Source: Babylonia areolata (taxonomy: Eukaryota; Mollusca; Gastropoda; Neogastropoda; Buccinidae). From it: 64,000 bases of DNA. The translations under genes were made by a program, and so were the position numbers. The DNA lies in the NCBI RefSeq assembly GCF_041734735.1, contig NC_134878.1, positions 3,077,001 to 3,141,000 on the forward strand, read 5' to 3'. Shown in pieces: positions 47,101 to 58,029 of the stretch; positions within the stretch are counted from its first letter, which is position 1, and every line of letters starts with the position of its first letter. Under the pieces are notes generated by a model, which made no database searches, was not told the DNA's origin, and worked only from the letters and a program-made list of their open reading frames with translations.

Positions 47101-48541
47101 TCTTCGCCCGCATCACACTGAACAGACTGGTTGACCATGTCTCCAACACAGTCATCCCTGAAGCACATTGCGGTTTCCGCTCAGGCAGGGGAACATGTGA
47201 CTAGGTGTTTGCCGTACGCCAGATGCAAGAGAAGTGCCGTGAGCAGAACAAGGAACGCCACGTGGTCTTTGTAGACCTGACTAAGGCCTTCGACACGGTG
47301 AACCGCCGTGGTCTGCGGAAGATCCTCCTAAAGGGCCTAATCCAGCTGATTGCGTCATTCCACGATGGTATGCAGGCGAGAGTACAGAAAAATACTGACA
47401 TGTCAGACTCGTTCCCTGTGGTAAATGGAGTGAAGCAGGGCTGCGTCCTGGCACCCACACTGTTCTCTATTCTCTTCTCTGGCATCTACATTCAGTTTCT
47501 CACAGATGGCAAACTTTTCAACTTGCGGCGACTCCATGCCAGGTTCAGGGTGTTTGAGGCACTTTTGAGAGAGTTCCTCTTCGCTGATGACTGCGCGCTT
47601 GTTGCACACACCCATGAGGACATGCAGTTCATTATGGACAGGTGTCAACCTCCTGCAGACGCTTTGGACTCACCATCAGCCTCAGCAAGACCAAGTCCAT
47701 GTACCAAGCAGCCGGCTCACAGAACGCCAGTGCCTCCCCCCCACCTGCAATCAAGATCGATGACACGGAGATCAAGTCAGTTGATAAGTTTTGCTACCTG
47801 GGCAGCACCCTATGCAGCCACGGAGCCCTTGATACAGAAGTGACACTGCGCATCGCCAAGGCCAGCTCCGCCTTTCGCAGACTCAATAACAGGCTGTGGA
47901 ACAACAAAGGCATCAGGCTCAGCAACAAAATTAAAACCTACAGAGTTGTTGTGCTGACCACCTTGTTGTACTGCTGTGAAACATGGACGACGTATCGCCG
48001 TCACATTCAACAACTTGAGCAGTTTCACCAGAGATGCCTACGAAAGATCCTCGGCATAAAGTGGCAAGACAGGGTCTCCATCCTCCAGGTCCTAGAGAGG
48101 AGCGGCCTGCCCAGCATCGAAAGCCTGCTGATCCAGTGCCAGCTACGCTGGACAGGACATGTTGTCCGCATGACAGACAGCAGGATCCCGAAGATGCTTT
48201 TGTATGGCCAGCTGAAGAAAGGCCACCGCGAACTTGGAAGACCCTGCAAGCGCTTCAAGGACACCTTGAAGACAAACCTCAAAGCCTGTGACATTGACAT
48301 GGCTTCCTGGGAAACTGATGCCCTTGACCGCTATGCTATGCTCTAGTGGCATAAAGACGTTTGAAAACAAGAGAACGCTGGCTATTGAGGAGAAGCGTGA
48401 GCGAAGGAAGCAGGGCTCAACTTCTGGAGACGTTTTCCCTTGCAACACATCCAGAATCGGCCTCTTCTCCCATATGAGGACACACACCGACAGATAAACC
48501 TGCCTGCCTATTCATCCGTCGGTCCGACGGGAGACTCCATC
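44150..48541 (+). mobile_element. RTE/BovB-like LINE, copy 2, with a nested LINE fragment
   Basis: It has the same structure as copy 1, including the 5' leader (from about 44.15 kb). The endonuclease is open from 45,495 to 46,568 (IAALSETRFASETQLEEVGG, LIILGDFNARVVVD, LDYVIVRQRD, SDHRQ) and ends at TGA where copy 1 has TGG. The RT continues in two frames; TAG at about 47,193 replaces the ATG codon of copy 1, and two blocks present in copy 1 (21 nt near 47,335 and about 33 nt near 47,480) are missing. FADDC is kept. The C-terminal zinc finger has lost its second Cys. Inactive, but less decayed than copy 1. Confidence 0.87.
44708..45318 (+). mobile_element. Nested LINE 3' fragment with (GGTGAC)n tail
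   Basis: A 193-codon open frame reads SRIAQTTAAMTKLKPIWRNR, KIRLMRSLVMSIFLYACES, WTLTADLERRIRAVEMRC, RRLLGISYKDHMNEEV and KLKWFGHVTRSSG, ending GRQRKRWEDNIREWTGMEL. This is the C-terminal region of another RTE-like LINE. It lies in the leader of copy 2, where copy 1 has only about 25 nt, and ends in GGTGACGGTGACGGTGA. The open frame suggests a recent insertion. Confidence 0.88.
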
Positions 48542-49060
48542 AGGCAGATGCGCTCACAAACCCTCTTGCACCAATCTCTATGGCAAGGACTTTGACTTGG
48601 AAACCAGATTCTCTCAGGCTGCTGGCTAGACTAGCATACTTCTCGGTCTTGTAGATGTGGGCTTCCTCCATTCTGCTTTCGTATGGCACAATGAGCTCAG
48701 TCAGATTCGCTTGTTTAGTTGCCTTGGAGTGGAGTACTATGTCAGGTCTCATGCCGCTGTTGCTGATGATTTCCAGGTGTTTCTTCCTCTTTGGTGGGTC
48801 AGCTGTGCATTCCCAATCTTCGGCACCATCAAGCAGCCCACGTTTCCATGCTTTGGATGCTGTTCCTGACCAGAATTTACTGCCTTCTGCAGAGCGGAAC
48901 TCTGCTGGAACTTCTGGTGGGATTGGTGCTCCTTGGACAGTGCTCACCACGTGTGCAATTTCTTTTAACACTTGGTTGTGCCTCCATGTGTACCGTCCTT
49001 GGCTCAACACCGCTTTGCATGAGCTGAGGACCTGTTCCACTGTTTGTTTGCCATGGCAGA
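48542..49060 (-). mobile_element. R2-type LINE fragment: restriction-like endonuclease C-terminus
   Basis: The minus strand reads VEQVLSSCKAVLSQGRYTWR, SGMRPDIVLHSKATKQ, LTELIVPYESRMEEAHIYKT and EKYASLASSLRESGFQV then LAIEIGARGFVSAS. RPDIVL.S....L.EL.VP.E......K..KY is the restriction-like endonuclease domain of R2/NeSL-clade retrotransposons. It abuts the 3' end of the RTE-like LINE on one side and an ACAATAC repeat on the other. 5'-truncated. Confidence 0.8.
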
Positions 49061-49130
49061 GTACAATACAATGCCATACAATACAACTCAGTACAATAAA
49101 ACATAACGCCATGCAGTTGTAAAGACATCC
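49061..49130. repeat. Single unit of the ACAATACAATGCCATAC repeat
   Basis: One copy of the ~58-bp unit (CAATACAATGCCATACAATA...AACATAACGCCATGC) found in tandem at 50.5 kb. Confidence 0.85.
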
Positions 49131-50380
49131 ATTCATACCCGTTTAGATATAGACAGAATTTTGTATCTCGCTCCTCTCAGTCAGCCATGTTCATGTGCAT
49201 AAATAAAAGAATCACACAGGAGACGGATATCTTTGCAAATATTTATATTTCACTCATTCACTCACACACTCATACTAGATATGGTTGAAAGGCAGCAACA
49301 CACAACACACTGCACAACACATAACGGGAATACTCATCTCCTTCAAAGTTCGTTTCATTCCAGTCCTCGGTCCAGGACAGTCTGCTCCTCAGCGCCTTCT
49401 CCACAGCTTGGCTGCCCTCGACGGCGGCGCCATCAGCGGTTACTGCTGCTGCTGTTGCGGCTGGGTCTCGGCCCAGCGCCAACCGACAAGCTCTTTAAAC
49501 CAAAATAAAAATATTTTCAGTTCATCTTTGCTAATGTACGTGTTTAGGCTTGTCACCGTATTGTATTGTCTTGTCTTGTCCTAAGTCCCGTCAGTCACAT
49601 GTGTGTGAGTGGGTGCGTGTGTGCCCTGTACAATTTCTCTAACTTCCCTGGGTTCAGTCACACATCATCCTCACCATTAATTTGCCAGTTATAAATTCAT
49701 AATTCCTTAACTATCGTCTTCGTAATAGTAGTATCTTTTAGCCTCTTTCTCAGTGTCTTTCGAATCCAATCATATATGTTTTCCAGGCAAGCGCTAGTAA
49801 TTACATATTACAAATTTATATTCCATTATACCAGCGTTACGAAGAACCAAATCAAATCAAATTATGGTGCCTAGAGCCTCGCCGACCACTAAGGCCATCT
49901 CAAGGCTTTCGCCATGTTAAGCGTTAAGAAGAAAGTCTCAGTGGGAATCATTCGGATAATGATAGAAAGATTAGGTAAAATCAAGTGTAAGCAAAACAAT
50001 ATTCTTTTCTCCCTGTCAAAGTAGCAATGACACTATGAACACTTTGACAAAAAGGAATCTTTAATGCCAAGTTTAGAAACAGTATGGTAATATAATAACA
50101 TGGCGATATTTTTAAGACCAAAAACCAAAACGACCATCAAATGCACATACAAATACACTTATCCAAATTACTCACTGACGCTGTAACAGTGAATTAAAAT
50201 AAACACCACAAGTTCTCTTTTTCCACTCTCACCTGTGCACTTGGGTCACAGAGCCAAAGTTTTCTGCGCCTGGAAGCCGAACGGCCGCACAGGTAGGATG
50301 CCAGAGAGCATGCATCTACCTGAACTCTCACCTGAACATCCGTATAAGAAAAATAAATGTTCACTCAAGCGCCTCGTGGA
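49131..50380. other. Intron stretch with a likely LINE 3' end at 49.85 kb
   Basis: 49.33-49.5 kb has a GC-rich patch with CTGCTGCTGTTGC; open frames on both strands are short and unlike known proteins. 49,848-49,915 (AATCAAATCAAATTATGGTG, GCCTCGCCGACCACTAAGG) looks like the (TTTGA)n-tailed 3' end of a minus-strand LINE common in molluscs (from memory). The rest shows nothing. Confidence 0.45.
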
Positions 50381-50384
50381 ACCA

Positions 50385-50389
50385 CACCC

Positions 50390-50422
<33 letters not shown>

Positions 50423-50440
50423 AATATGTGTGTGTGTGTG
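50385..50440. repeat. CA/TA/GT microsatellite
   Basis: CA repeat, ATATATAAATAT core, then GT repeat: an inverted pair able to form a hairpin. Confidence 0.9.
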
Positions 50441-50515
50441 TATTTTGCCTCTCTCATGAAAGTGTTATGCCACACGAAAAAAACGTCTACTGCGATGTGA
50501 TAACTTTCATCACAG

Positions 50516-50960
50516 CAGTACAATACAATACCATACAACTCAGAACAATATAACATAACGCCATGCTGTACAATACAATGCCATACAATACAACTCAGTA
50601 CAATATAACATAACGCCATGCTGTACAATACAATGCCATACAATACAACTCAGTACAATATAACATAACGCCATGCAGACCACTACAATGCCATACAAGT
50701 CAGTTCAATTTAAAATAATGCATGAGACAAAGACGGGGCACACGGACTGACAGAGATAAATACCCGTGCATATGATCCAGAAATATTGGGCGGACAATTC
50801 AACAATGCAATGCAATGCAATACATTAGAGCACAACACAGTACAATATGAATACAATATAAGACAACAAAGTAATATAGAACACAACACAATAGTATACA
50901 GTGCAATACAATACCAATGCAACACATTAGCATACAATGCAGTGCGAAGCAGAATAAAGG
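50516..50960. repeat. ACAATAC-type minisatellite and derived sequence up to exon 9
   Basis: Three clear ~58-bp units (TACAATACAATGCCATACAA, TACAACTCAGTACAATATAA, CATAACGCCATGC) to about 50,700, then diverged CAATACA-rich sequence from 50,795 to about 50,950, ending at the poorly defined acceptor of exon 9. Confidence 0.85.
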
Positions 50961-51106
50961 AAAGATGTGGTCACATGTATGTGCAGCTGATCAACAGATG
51001 CTGGGCGGACAAGCCAGCTAGCAGACCAAACTTTGTGACCATTGGAGAGATCCTGATCCGTATTCACCCCAACAAGAAGAGTCCTGTGGACACCATGATT
51101 GATATG
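50961..51106 (+). CDS. Guanylate cyclase exon 9: end of kinase-homology C-lobe
   Basis: The frame reads ERCGHMYVQLINRCWADKP, ASRPNFVTIGEILIRI and HPNKKSPVDTMIDM. It matches the family pattern C.....LI..CW...P..RP.F and the start of the linker; the end pairs with exon 10 (DTMIDM|MQMYSKNLEQLV). The donor is ATG|gtctgt, phase 0. The 5' edge is uncertain: phase-0 acceptors are at 50,961 (aaag|GAA) and 50,987 (gtgcag|CTG), and other AGs at 50,942 and 50,953 fit other phases; none has a good pyrimidine tract because the upstream DNA is an ACAATAC-type repeat. The stretch expected between exon 7 and here (family pattern PEEI..RV...YRP) was not found convincingly. Confidence 0.82.
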
Positions 51107-51430
51107 GTCTGTCTGTGCAAAGGGGGCAGGGGAGGTTGTAGAGGGTGTGTGTGTGTGCTAATGGTGATTCAGTATATATATTCACAAGTGGCAGGATCAT
51201 TCACGTCCTTGCATAATGTTTTTCATGTATTACCTGAAATTACTATCTCAGGTCTTTGTCAGCAATAGGCTATGCCAGTCGCACTGTAAGAAAATTGACC
51301 CCCCAAAAACATCAGCCACCTACTAAAGTTTTACCAGATTTAGAACTACTTATCTTTAAAAGCAAAGGCACGTGCGTGTGTTGCGTGTATGTATGTGTGT
51401 GTGCGTATGCGAGTGTGTATGTATGTGTGT
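51107..51430. other. Intron 9 start
   Basis: A G-rich stretch follows the donor, and a GT/GTAT tract lies at 51,370-51,430. No gene seen. Confidence 0.5.
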
Positions 51431-54085
51431 AATAATAATATAATATCTTATTTTTATATAACGCTATAATACAAGCATAAGCAAACTCTAAGCGCTTTAC
51501 AATCCAGTACCTAAAGTGAAACAAGAAAGAATATAAAAAGTAGCAAAAACATAAAACAGAATCATTAATATTATAAAAACACAATGCATAAAACTCACAA
51601 AGTAACATACTATCAATACTACAACTGTTATACTCCAACACTCACACTAACACACGCACATACACACGCATGATTAAACGGCTGAGATGACAGCAACTTT
51701 CACTTAAAATACATACATGTAAAATGGAACATAATTATAATCTGCATGCCACAGATTTTGTAAAAATTGTAAAATAAAATTTTGGGTAAAAAAGGTAAAA
51801 GGGGTAAAAATCGGGTCATTCTGCCTTTCGAACCACACCACCACCATCCATCTACCCACCCCCATTCTCTCTACTCTCCCATCACACACACTCACATTGC
51901 CATGGGCCTGGGACAACAGCACTATTTGAGTTATGACAAGTATTTTTTAAAGAGATAAGTTTTAAGATTTGCTTTAAAGGTAGGCAGACTGTTGAATGAT
52001 GTTTGTACATTGTAAAGAGTACAGATCCCAAGACGGAACCTTGAGGTACGCCATATCTGAGCACAGACGGAACAGACTGGTTTCAGTTTACAAGGACAGA
52101 GTGTGTGCGACCTGATAAGTAGGAATGAAACCATTTCAGAACAGTATCATTGAGTCCGAACACAGCACACAACCTTCTGACCATAATTTCATGGTCTATC
52201 GTGTCAAATGCTGCATAAAGGTTCAGCAGAGACAGAATGGATACCTTGCCTGCATCAGATGCTAGCAACAGGTCACTGACCACACGTAATAAGGCCGTTT
52301 CCGTGCTGTGTCCCTTTCTGTACGCTGACTGAAATGGCTCCAGGAGACTGCATCTCAAGGTGTTTCAGAAGCTGGCCAAGCACAATACGTTCTAAAACTT
52401 TAGCCAGAAATGGGAGGTTTGATACTGGTCTATAGTTTTTCAGGTTTTCGGGATCGAGACTAGCTTTCTTCAAAAGGGGACACACCAAGGCATGCCTGAA
52501 GGACTGTGGGACAACACCTGAGGTCAAGAGTATATTCATGATACTGGTTATAAACGGTAGTAATTCTTCTAAACATTGGTAAAATATATAACGTGGGATA
52601 GGATCGAGACTGCATGATTTCTTTGGCATCTTGAGGATGACATCTTTGACCTGTTCCTTGGTAACTGTCTGGAATGTAGTGAACTGTGTTCCATTAAAAG
52701 TATCAGATTCGCCAAAATCAGTAGGAGAAACGAAGCTACTTCTAATCATCTCTATTTTAGTAGTGAAATAATCAATAAATTTATCAGCTAGATTTTCAGA
52801 AGGTATATTGCCAGGCAGAACAGTTCGGACATCCTTCCCCATCATCTGACTGGCCAAGCGAAACAGAACTCTGGAGGAATCAGCATCAGTAATTCTGTCG
52901 CACACATATTTCTTTTTCGCATCGCGGATCATTTGATTTACAACATTGCGTAAGTGAGCATATATCTGTTTGAAAACAATCCAGCAAATCACAAAATTCA
53001 TCGATAAACATTTTGTTCGAAAGTTCTTTTTGTGTGGTGGTGGTCTATAGACTGTGATGAATGTAACATGCTGGTTCTCGTAGCTCAGCCGAGTTTCACA
53101 CACTTCAAAGGACTTAAAATCAAGGTCTTGAGTAGAAACCTGTATGTAGCAAGCTAAACTGTCCCTAAACAAAACAGCAAGTCCACCACCTACACCAGTC
53201 TCTCTAGGAACAGATTTCAACGTAAAACCAGGAGGGGTCACATTAACAATATCACATTCATCACTGGTAGGTCTAAGCCATGTCTCAGTTAAAAGCACAA
53301 GATCATAGTTTCCCTCGATGATCAAGTCACACACTGCATCTGTTTTGTTTCTGCGCGACTGGGTGTTAAGACACATTATTTTAAAAGAATCAGAATATTC
53401 TTGGGCGGAAATAGTGGTGTCGGTCTTGATAAGATTAGCAAGGTTACATTTCCGAGAATGATTGAGTGAGAGAGATGGAACAGACTTACAGTTGCTATCG
53501 GTGGGCGGGGTAATCCAAACAGGACCTCCTCTGTAAGGACGCTTCTTCCTGGCAGGCTTCCTGAGACAGGGCAGGCAGCGGGAATGAATCCCTAGTCCCT
53601 GAAGGTGCCGGCACAGTGTGGTGCAGAGAGCGCAAGTCCATGATGGCAGGGAGGAAGACACTGGGGAGGCGCTGGTCGTCGTCAGAGAAAATGAACGCTG
53701 GTTTTGATAATCCATGAGCTGTGCCCGAGAGTAAGCCACGGAATAAACATTGTGTTTGTTGGTGTCGTGTGGGTGCACTTGTACTGGAAGAGTGCAGGGA
53801 AACTGACAAAACGACACATTGACACTGGCAGGCCGTGTGAAGAGATCACTCACAGTGGTTGGCGATCTTGCCATGACACAGAAGAGAGAGAGACCAAAGA
53901 AATTCTGACGTATTTCTGTTATCCATGGCCAAAGGTCGAAGAAAAAGATACCACGGTGTTGTCCAGGTCATGGCAGAGAAGTTGACGCCATTCACAATAA
54001 AAACTTGCTTAATTAAAAGACTAATAAGTAAAAAAGGGAACAGAGCGTGCACATCAAGCATGCTAGGCGAATCGTGACAACGCCT
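51431..54085 (-). mobile_element. CR1/L2-like LINE, minus strand, internally deleted
   Basis: On the minus strand an N-terminal region is followed by endonuclease (SFKIMCLNTQSRRNKTDA, YDLVLLTETWLRPTSDECD, VGGGLAVLFRDSL, VTFITVYRPPPH), which jumps into the RT linker (VVNQMIRDAKKKYVCDRI). RT follows: PKKSCSLDPIPRYIFYQ, FRHALVCPLLKKASLDPENL, NYRPVSNLPFLAKVLERIV, FQSAYRKGHSTETALLRV and YGVPQGSVLGSVLF. The segment with the catalytic YADD is deleted, joining directly to FNSLPTFKANLKTYLFKKYL. The 533-codon frame is unusually long for a relic. The 3' end is AT-rich near 51.43 kb. Confidence 0.85.
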
Positions 54086-54221
54086 CCTCCTGCGTATGCG
54101 CGTGTTTATGAATGTGTGTGTGTGCATGTGTGTGTGTATGCACGCGCGTATACATATTTGTCAGCATGCTTATTCATCTGTGTGTGCATGGCAGTGCATG
54201 TTTGAGTGATGGTAAGCATCG

Positions 54222-54430
54222 TGGTTCCACAAACTGTCAGCTACTCCATCAGATGTAGATGTACTCTAAGAATTTGGATCAAATTGTCAGTTACTGCTTC
54301 AAATGCACATGCATTTTAAGAATTTGGAACAAACTGTCAGTTATTCCCTCAGATCCAGTTGCACTCTAAGAATTTGGAACAAACTGTCAGTTACTCCTTC
54401 ATATGCAGATATACTCTAAGAATTTGGAAC
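54222..54430 (+). repeat. Exon-10-derived tandem array, left part (50-bp unit, ~4 copies)
   Basis: Units such as TACTCTAAGAATTTGGAACA + AACTGTCAGTTACTCCTTCA + TATGCAGATA match the last ~20 nt of intron 9 plus the first ~30 nt of exon 10 (CTTTCAG|ATGCAGATGTACTC then AAAGAATCTGGAACA). The array is split by an RNase H-bearing LINE at 54,431. Confidence 0.92.
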
Positions 54431-56193
54431 TTCTTCTTTTTCTTCCTCGTTCGCCTCCCATCAGATGAGCCGCCCTGTGTCCTCGATGAAGGCTGCTGTC
54501 CGTCGCAGCTCCTCCAGGGTGCCGTACAGTTTGGCTTCCACTGCTGTCGGTGTGGGTCAGTACTTCCTCCTGGATGCTGCATGCGTTCTACAGTCTTGAA
54601 GGATGTGGTCGGTTGTCATTGGTCCCTCACCACAAGGGTACTCTCCACTGTCCAATGCCAAATTTTGTGTGCATGTGGTGGAGCAGGCGGTTGTGTCCAG
54701 TCGTCAGGCGGAAGATCTTGACCTGTTCCCGTCGTTCCAGCAAATGGTATCTGTCTTCTGGGTTATATTTGGGGTGCTGGAGGCGCCACTTTATTCCTTG
54801 CTGTGCCTTGATGATTGTCTTGATTTCATCGTATGACACCAGTTTGTTGGCCTGCTCCTTCTGTGCACCGTCTTTTGCCAGAATGTCCGCTTTTTCGTTG
54901 CTTCTGATGGCACAGTGTGCTGGTACCCATTGTATCACCACTTTCTCCACTCTGGCACTCAGGGCAACAAGGGCTGAAGTGAGATGGTTCTGTTCTTTGC
55001 AGCGGGAGTTCTTGAGGGCTTGGAGCACGGAGAGAGCGTCTGAGAACACCACCACCTGCCCTGTTGTTCTTGTGGAGTTCTGTGAGACTGTTGTGGCTGC
55101 CTCACAGAGGGCTTCTCGCTCAGCTCGGAAGTTGGAGGAGTATTTTCCTGTTGGGATTGCAATTTCTTCATCTCCGTCTTTGTATCGGAGGAAGATTTCA
55201 GCTCCACCATCCCTCGTTGCTTCTGTGGTGGGCCATCTGTAAAGACATGGGTCCAGTCTTCCTGGGGGTACTGGTTGCAGATGTACTCCGTGGCCAGGGC
55301 CTTCCTTTGGGTGTCTGACTGTGTTCCTCTCTTCTCCACTCCGGGAATGCTGGTGACGACTTTTCGGAACACCTGCCTCTTCCAAGATGGGTGGGTGACA
55401 TTTGCCGGGATAGGCTTTGCTTCGTGTTCCATCAATACTGGGGTTTATCTTTCAAGGCGTCTTGACTGGTGGATGAAGCTGCTTCTTTTCAGCCGGCTCA
55501 CGGTGGTTCTGCTCATTCTGTTGTTCCTTGGATGGTTTTCAAGGCGTTTGAATTTTGCTGCCTGGATGAGGATCTTTGTGTCCCTTCTGTCCTCCAATGA
55601 CTGTAGCCCAGTGGTCTCCTCCATCTTCAGGATTGGGGTGGATCTCATGGCGCCAGTTATGACACGCTGAGCTTGGTTCTGTATCTTGTTGAGATGGTCG
55701 AGGTTAGACTTTGCAGCTGATGCCCATGCTGATGTCCCGTACTCAACTACAGGTCGGACTCTCCCCGTATAGAGTCTCTTTAGGATACGTTCATCAGCCC
55801 CCCAGTCCGTCCCTGCAGGTTTCTTCATGATCGCCAGTCTCAGCTTGGCCCTGCTACAGCATCTGTTATCTGCTGTTTCCAAGTGAGCCTGCGGTCAAAG
55901 GTCACTCCCAGGTAGGTAGGTGTGGGTTCCTCTGCAAGCCTTTGGTTGTTCAGTGTCAGTTTCGCCTCTTGCTTCTTGCTGGGTAGGCTGAAGACTGTGT
56001 TTTGCTTGAGTTGACAGAGACAAGCCATTCCTTGGTCCAGTTGCTGATCTTGTTGAGCGCAGTCTGGAGGCGTACCTGTGCTGTAGTGGTGTACTCTTCA
56101 GAGCACCAGAGTACCAGGTCATCTGCGTAAATCGCTCCTCTAACCCCTCTTGGCAGTTCTCTGACGATGTCATCTATGAAGATGAGGAACAGC
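54431..56193 (-). mobile_element. I-type LINE with RNase H, 5'-truncated, flanked by target duplications
   Basis: AGAATTTGGAAC occurs at 54,419-54,430 and 56,194-56,205. Minus-strand coding between them: RT core (FIDDIVRELPRGVRGAIYADDLVLWCS), thumb (LTWKQQITDAVAG, GRVRPVVEYGTSAWASA), RNase H with all four acidic/His landmarks (HVFTDG, FRAEREAL, VVFSDALSVLQAL, WVPAHCAIRSNEKAD) and a tail ending LTTGHNRLLHHMHTKFG. Several frame changes. The 3' end has an A/G-rich tail (GAGGAAGAAAAAGAAGAA). The insertion is younger than the exon-10 array it splits. Confidence 0.92.
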
Positions 56194-56430
56194 AGAATTT
56201 GGAACAAACTGTCACTTACTCCTTCAAATGCAAATGATATACTCTAAGAATCCGAAACAAACTGTTAGTTACTCTTTCAGATGCAGATATACTCTGAGAA
56301 TCTGAAACAAACTGTCAGTTCCTCTTTCAGACGCAGATATACTCTAAGAATCCGAAACAAACTGTCAGTTGCTCTTTCATATGCAGATATACTATAAGAA
56401 TCCGAAACAAACTGTAAGTTATTCTTTCAG
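56194..56430 (+). repeat. Exon-10-derived tandem array, right part (50-bp unit, ~5 copies)
   Basis: Copies run without gap into the real intron 9/exon 10 border at 56,430/56,431. Each copy has an AG in the same place (for example CTTTCAGATGCAG). The last copy has ACTGTAAGTTA where others have ACTGTCAGTTA, creating a perfect GTAAGT donor-like motif. Confidence 0.93.
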
Positions 56431-56524
56431 ATGCAGATGTACTCAAAGAATCTGGAACAGCTGGTTGAGAAGAGATCACGACAAGTTCTGGACGAAAAGC
56501 GGAAGAGTGAGGCACTCCTATTCA
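56431..56524 (+). CDS. Guanylate cyclase exon 10: dimerisation linker / signalling helix
   Basis: After ttattctttcag the frame reads MQMYSKNLEQLVEKRSRQVL and DEKRKSEALLF, the coiled-coil signalling helix (family: Y..NLE.LV.ER......E..K...LL) that couples the kinase-homology domain to the cyclase dimer. Joined to exon 9 it aligns without gap to vertebrate receptors over this stretch. The donor A|gtgagt is phase 1 and exon 11 supplies the next two bases. The intron end plus the first 30 nt of this exon are the seed of a 50-bp tandem array immediately upstream. Confidence 0.93.
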
Positions 56525-57180
56525 GTGAGTATTATATTCTTATATGTACATTATATGTACAGATCTCTCTCATCTAAACCATTGCATTTTAAAATATGAC
56601 TGAAGAAATGTTTTCGTGTTTTACACCCTGTTAAGGTCTCACACGATCTACATTCGTCTGTGTTTTTACCGAAAATATTTTGTGTAGACCCACATAGATA
56701 TTCATTTGGCCAGCACGCGCAGTTGTTCGCGATAACATATGATTGAAAGGAGGCCGCTAGATTTTATTCAAAAATTGATTTGTGCTCAGGCCAATTCACT
56801 TACTGCATCATATCCCTGACTGACCATCAAAATCAACAGACAGTCTTGTTTCTGCATACAACTTTGGGTTCAAAGACAGTTAGCTACACTTAGCTCCAAC
56901 TGCGCATGCGCATTTGAAGAGTTTTTCCTGTGTCAGTTTCCGTTCGCTGCAAAACTTTGGCAATCATTTTGAGAGATGCAATGAGCGTTTTCACGGATTC
57001 CGACAATGAGTTGTTATTTTTTGACGTTCGGCCGAGGAGAGATCGGAACAGGTTTGGATGTCTCAGCCAGAGACTGTAGTATTATACACACCTGCATCTC
57101 GGGGACTTCAGTCACGGAGACAGTGACGTCATTTCGGTCCGATCCGTCGAAAAGGACTGATGTCCGGAGAGAGATTTCGT
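56525..57180. other. Intron 10, dispersed-repeat-like sequence
   Basis: 56,565-56,760 parallels 11,340-11,560 in short blocks (GATCTCTCTCATCT, CATTTTAAAATATGACT). No gene seen. Confidence 0.4.
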
Positions 57181-57184
57181 CCGA

Positions 57185-57420
57185 AAATGTATTTGGCGAG
57201 TTCTTACTTGGCGAGTTTTTTACGATCTTTTCAAGTCGGCCGGAGATGTATTTGGCAAGTTTTTTACGATGTTTCCAAGTCGGCCGGAGATGTATTTGGC
57301 GAGATTTTTACGATCTTTCCAAGTCGTCCGGAGATGTATTTGACGAGTTTTTTTACGATCTTTCCAAGTCGGCCGGAGATGTATTTGGCGAGATTTTTAC
57401 GATCTTTCCAAGTCGGAAGT
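57185..57420. repeat. Minisatellite, ~48-bp unit (5 copies)
   Basis: The unit TACGATCTTTCCAAGTCGGC + CGGAGATGTATTTGGCGAGT + TTTT repeats in intron 10. It is open on the + strand over about 80 codons by chance. Confidence 0.93.
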
Positions 57421-57802
57421 TTGTGACGGTGACAAAGTTTCAGACTTTGGCAGATCTGTCTTATGGTCCTAAGATAATAATATTGCCGATCGATGTCGGC
57501 TGCTTCACAATGGTTTTTTTCAGGTTTTTTTTTCAGCCAGCAACTTTCGATTCTGGGAAAGGTTTTGCATCATGTTTTCTTTTTATCTGGAATTCCTCAA
57601 ATCGATTTAAAATTGCACACAAATATTGTATCCTTTCAGTTTCCTCCCAGAAAAAAAAATCATTTTATCGCCCAAGACTGATATCTGTTAATCTAACTCT
57701 CCAACAAAATCGTATGTTTATCGCCCCCACCCTCCCAATCGTATCTGTATGACTTTACATGAATCCTTCCCCCCCCCCTCCCCCCACACACACTGTCGCC
57801 AG

Positions 57803-58029
57803 GTATCCTGCCGCCCAACGTGGCGAAGAGTCTGCAGAATGGGAAGCCGGTGAGGGCGGAATGGTATGAGGCCAGCACGGTGTTCTTCAGCGACATCGTG
57901 GGCTTCACCGCGCTGTCCGGGCAAAGCACGCCCATGCAGATCGTGGAGCTGCTCAACAAGCTCTACACCAGCTTCGACTCCGTCATTGAGAGATACAACG
58001 TCTACAAAGTGGAGACCATCGGTGACGCT

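Noticed and set aside
48655-49122. + strand open frame of 155 codons
   Set aside because: Antisense of the R2-type endonuclease fragment.
56403-56420. New micro-exon created by GTAAGT in the last 50-bp unit
   Set aside because: The interval to the next acceptor is only about 15-20 nt, too short for a normal intron; kept only as a remark under the array.
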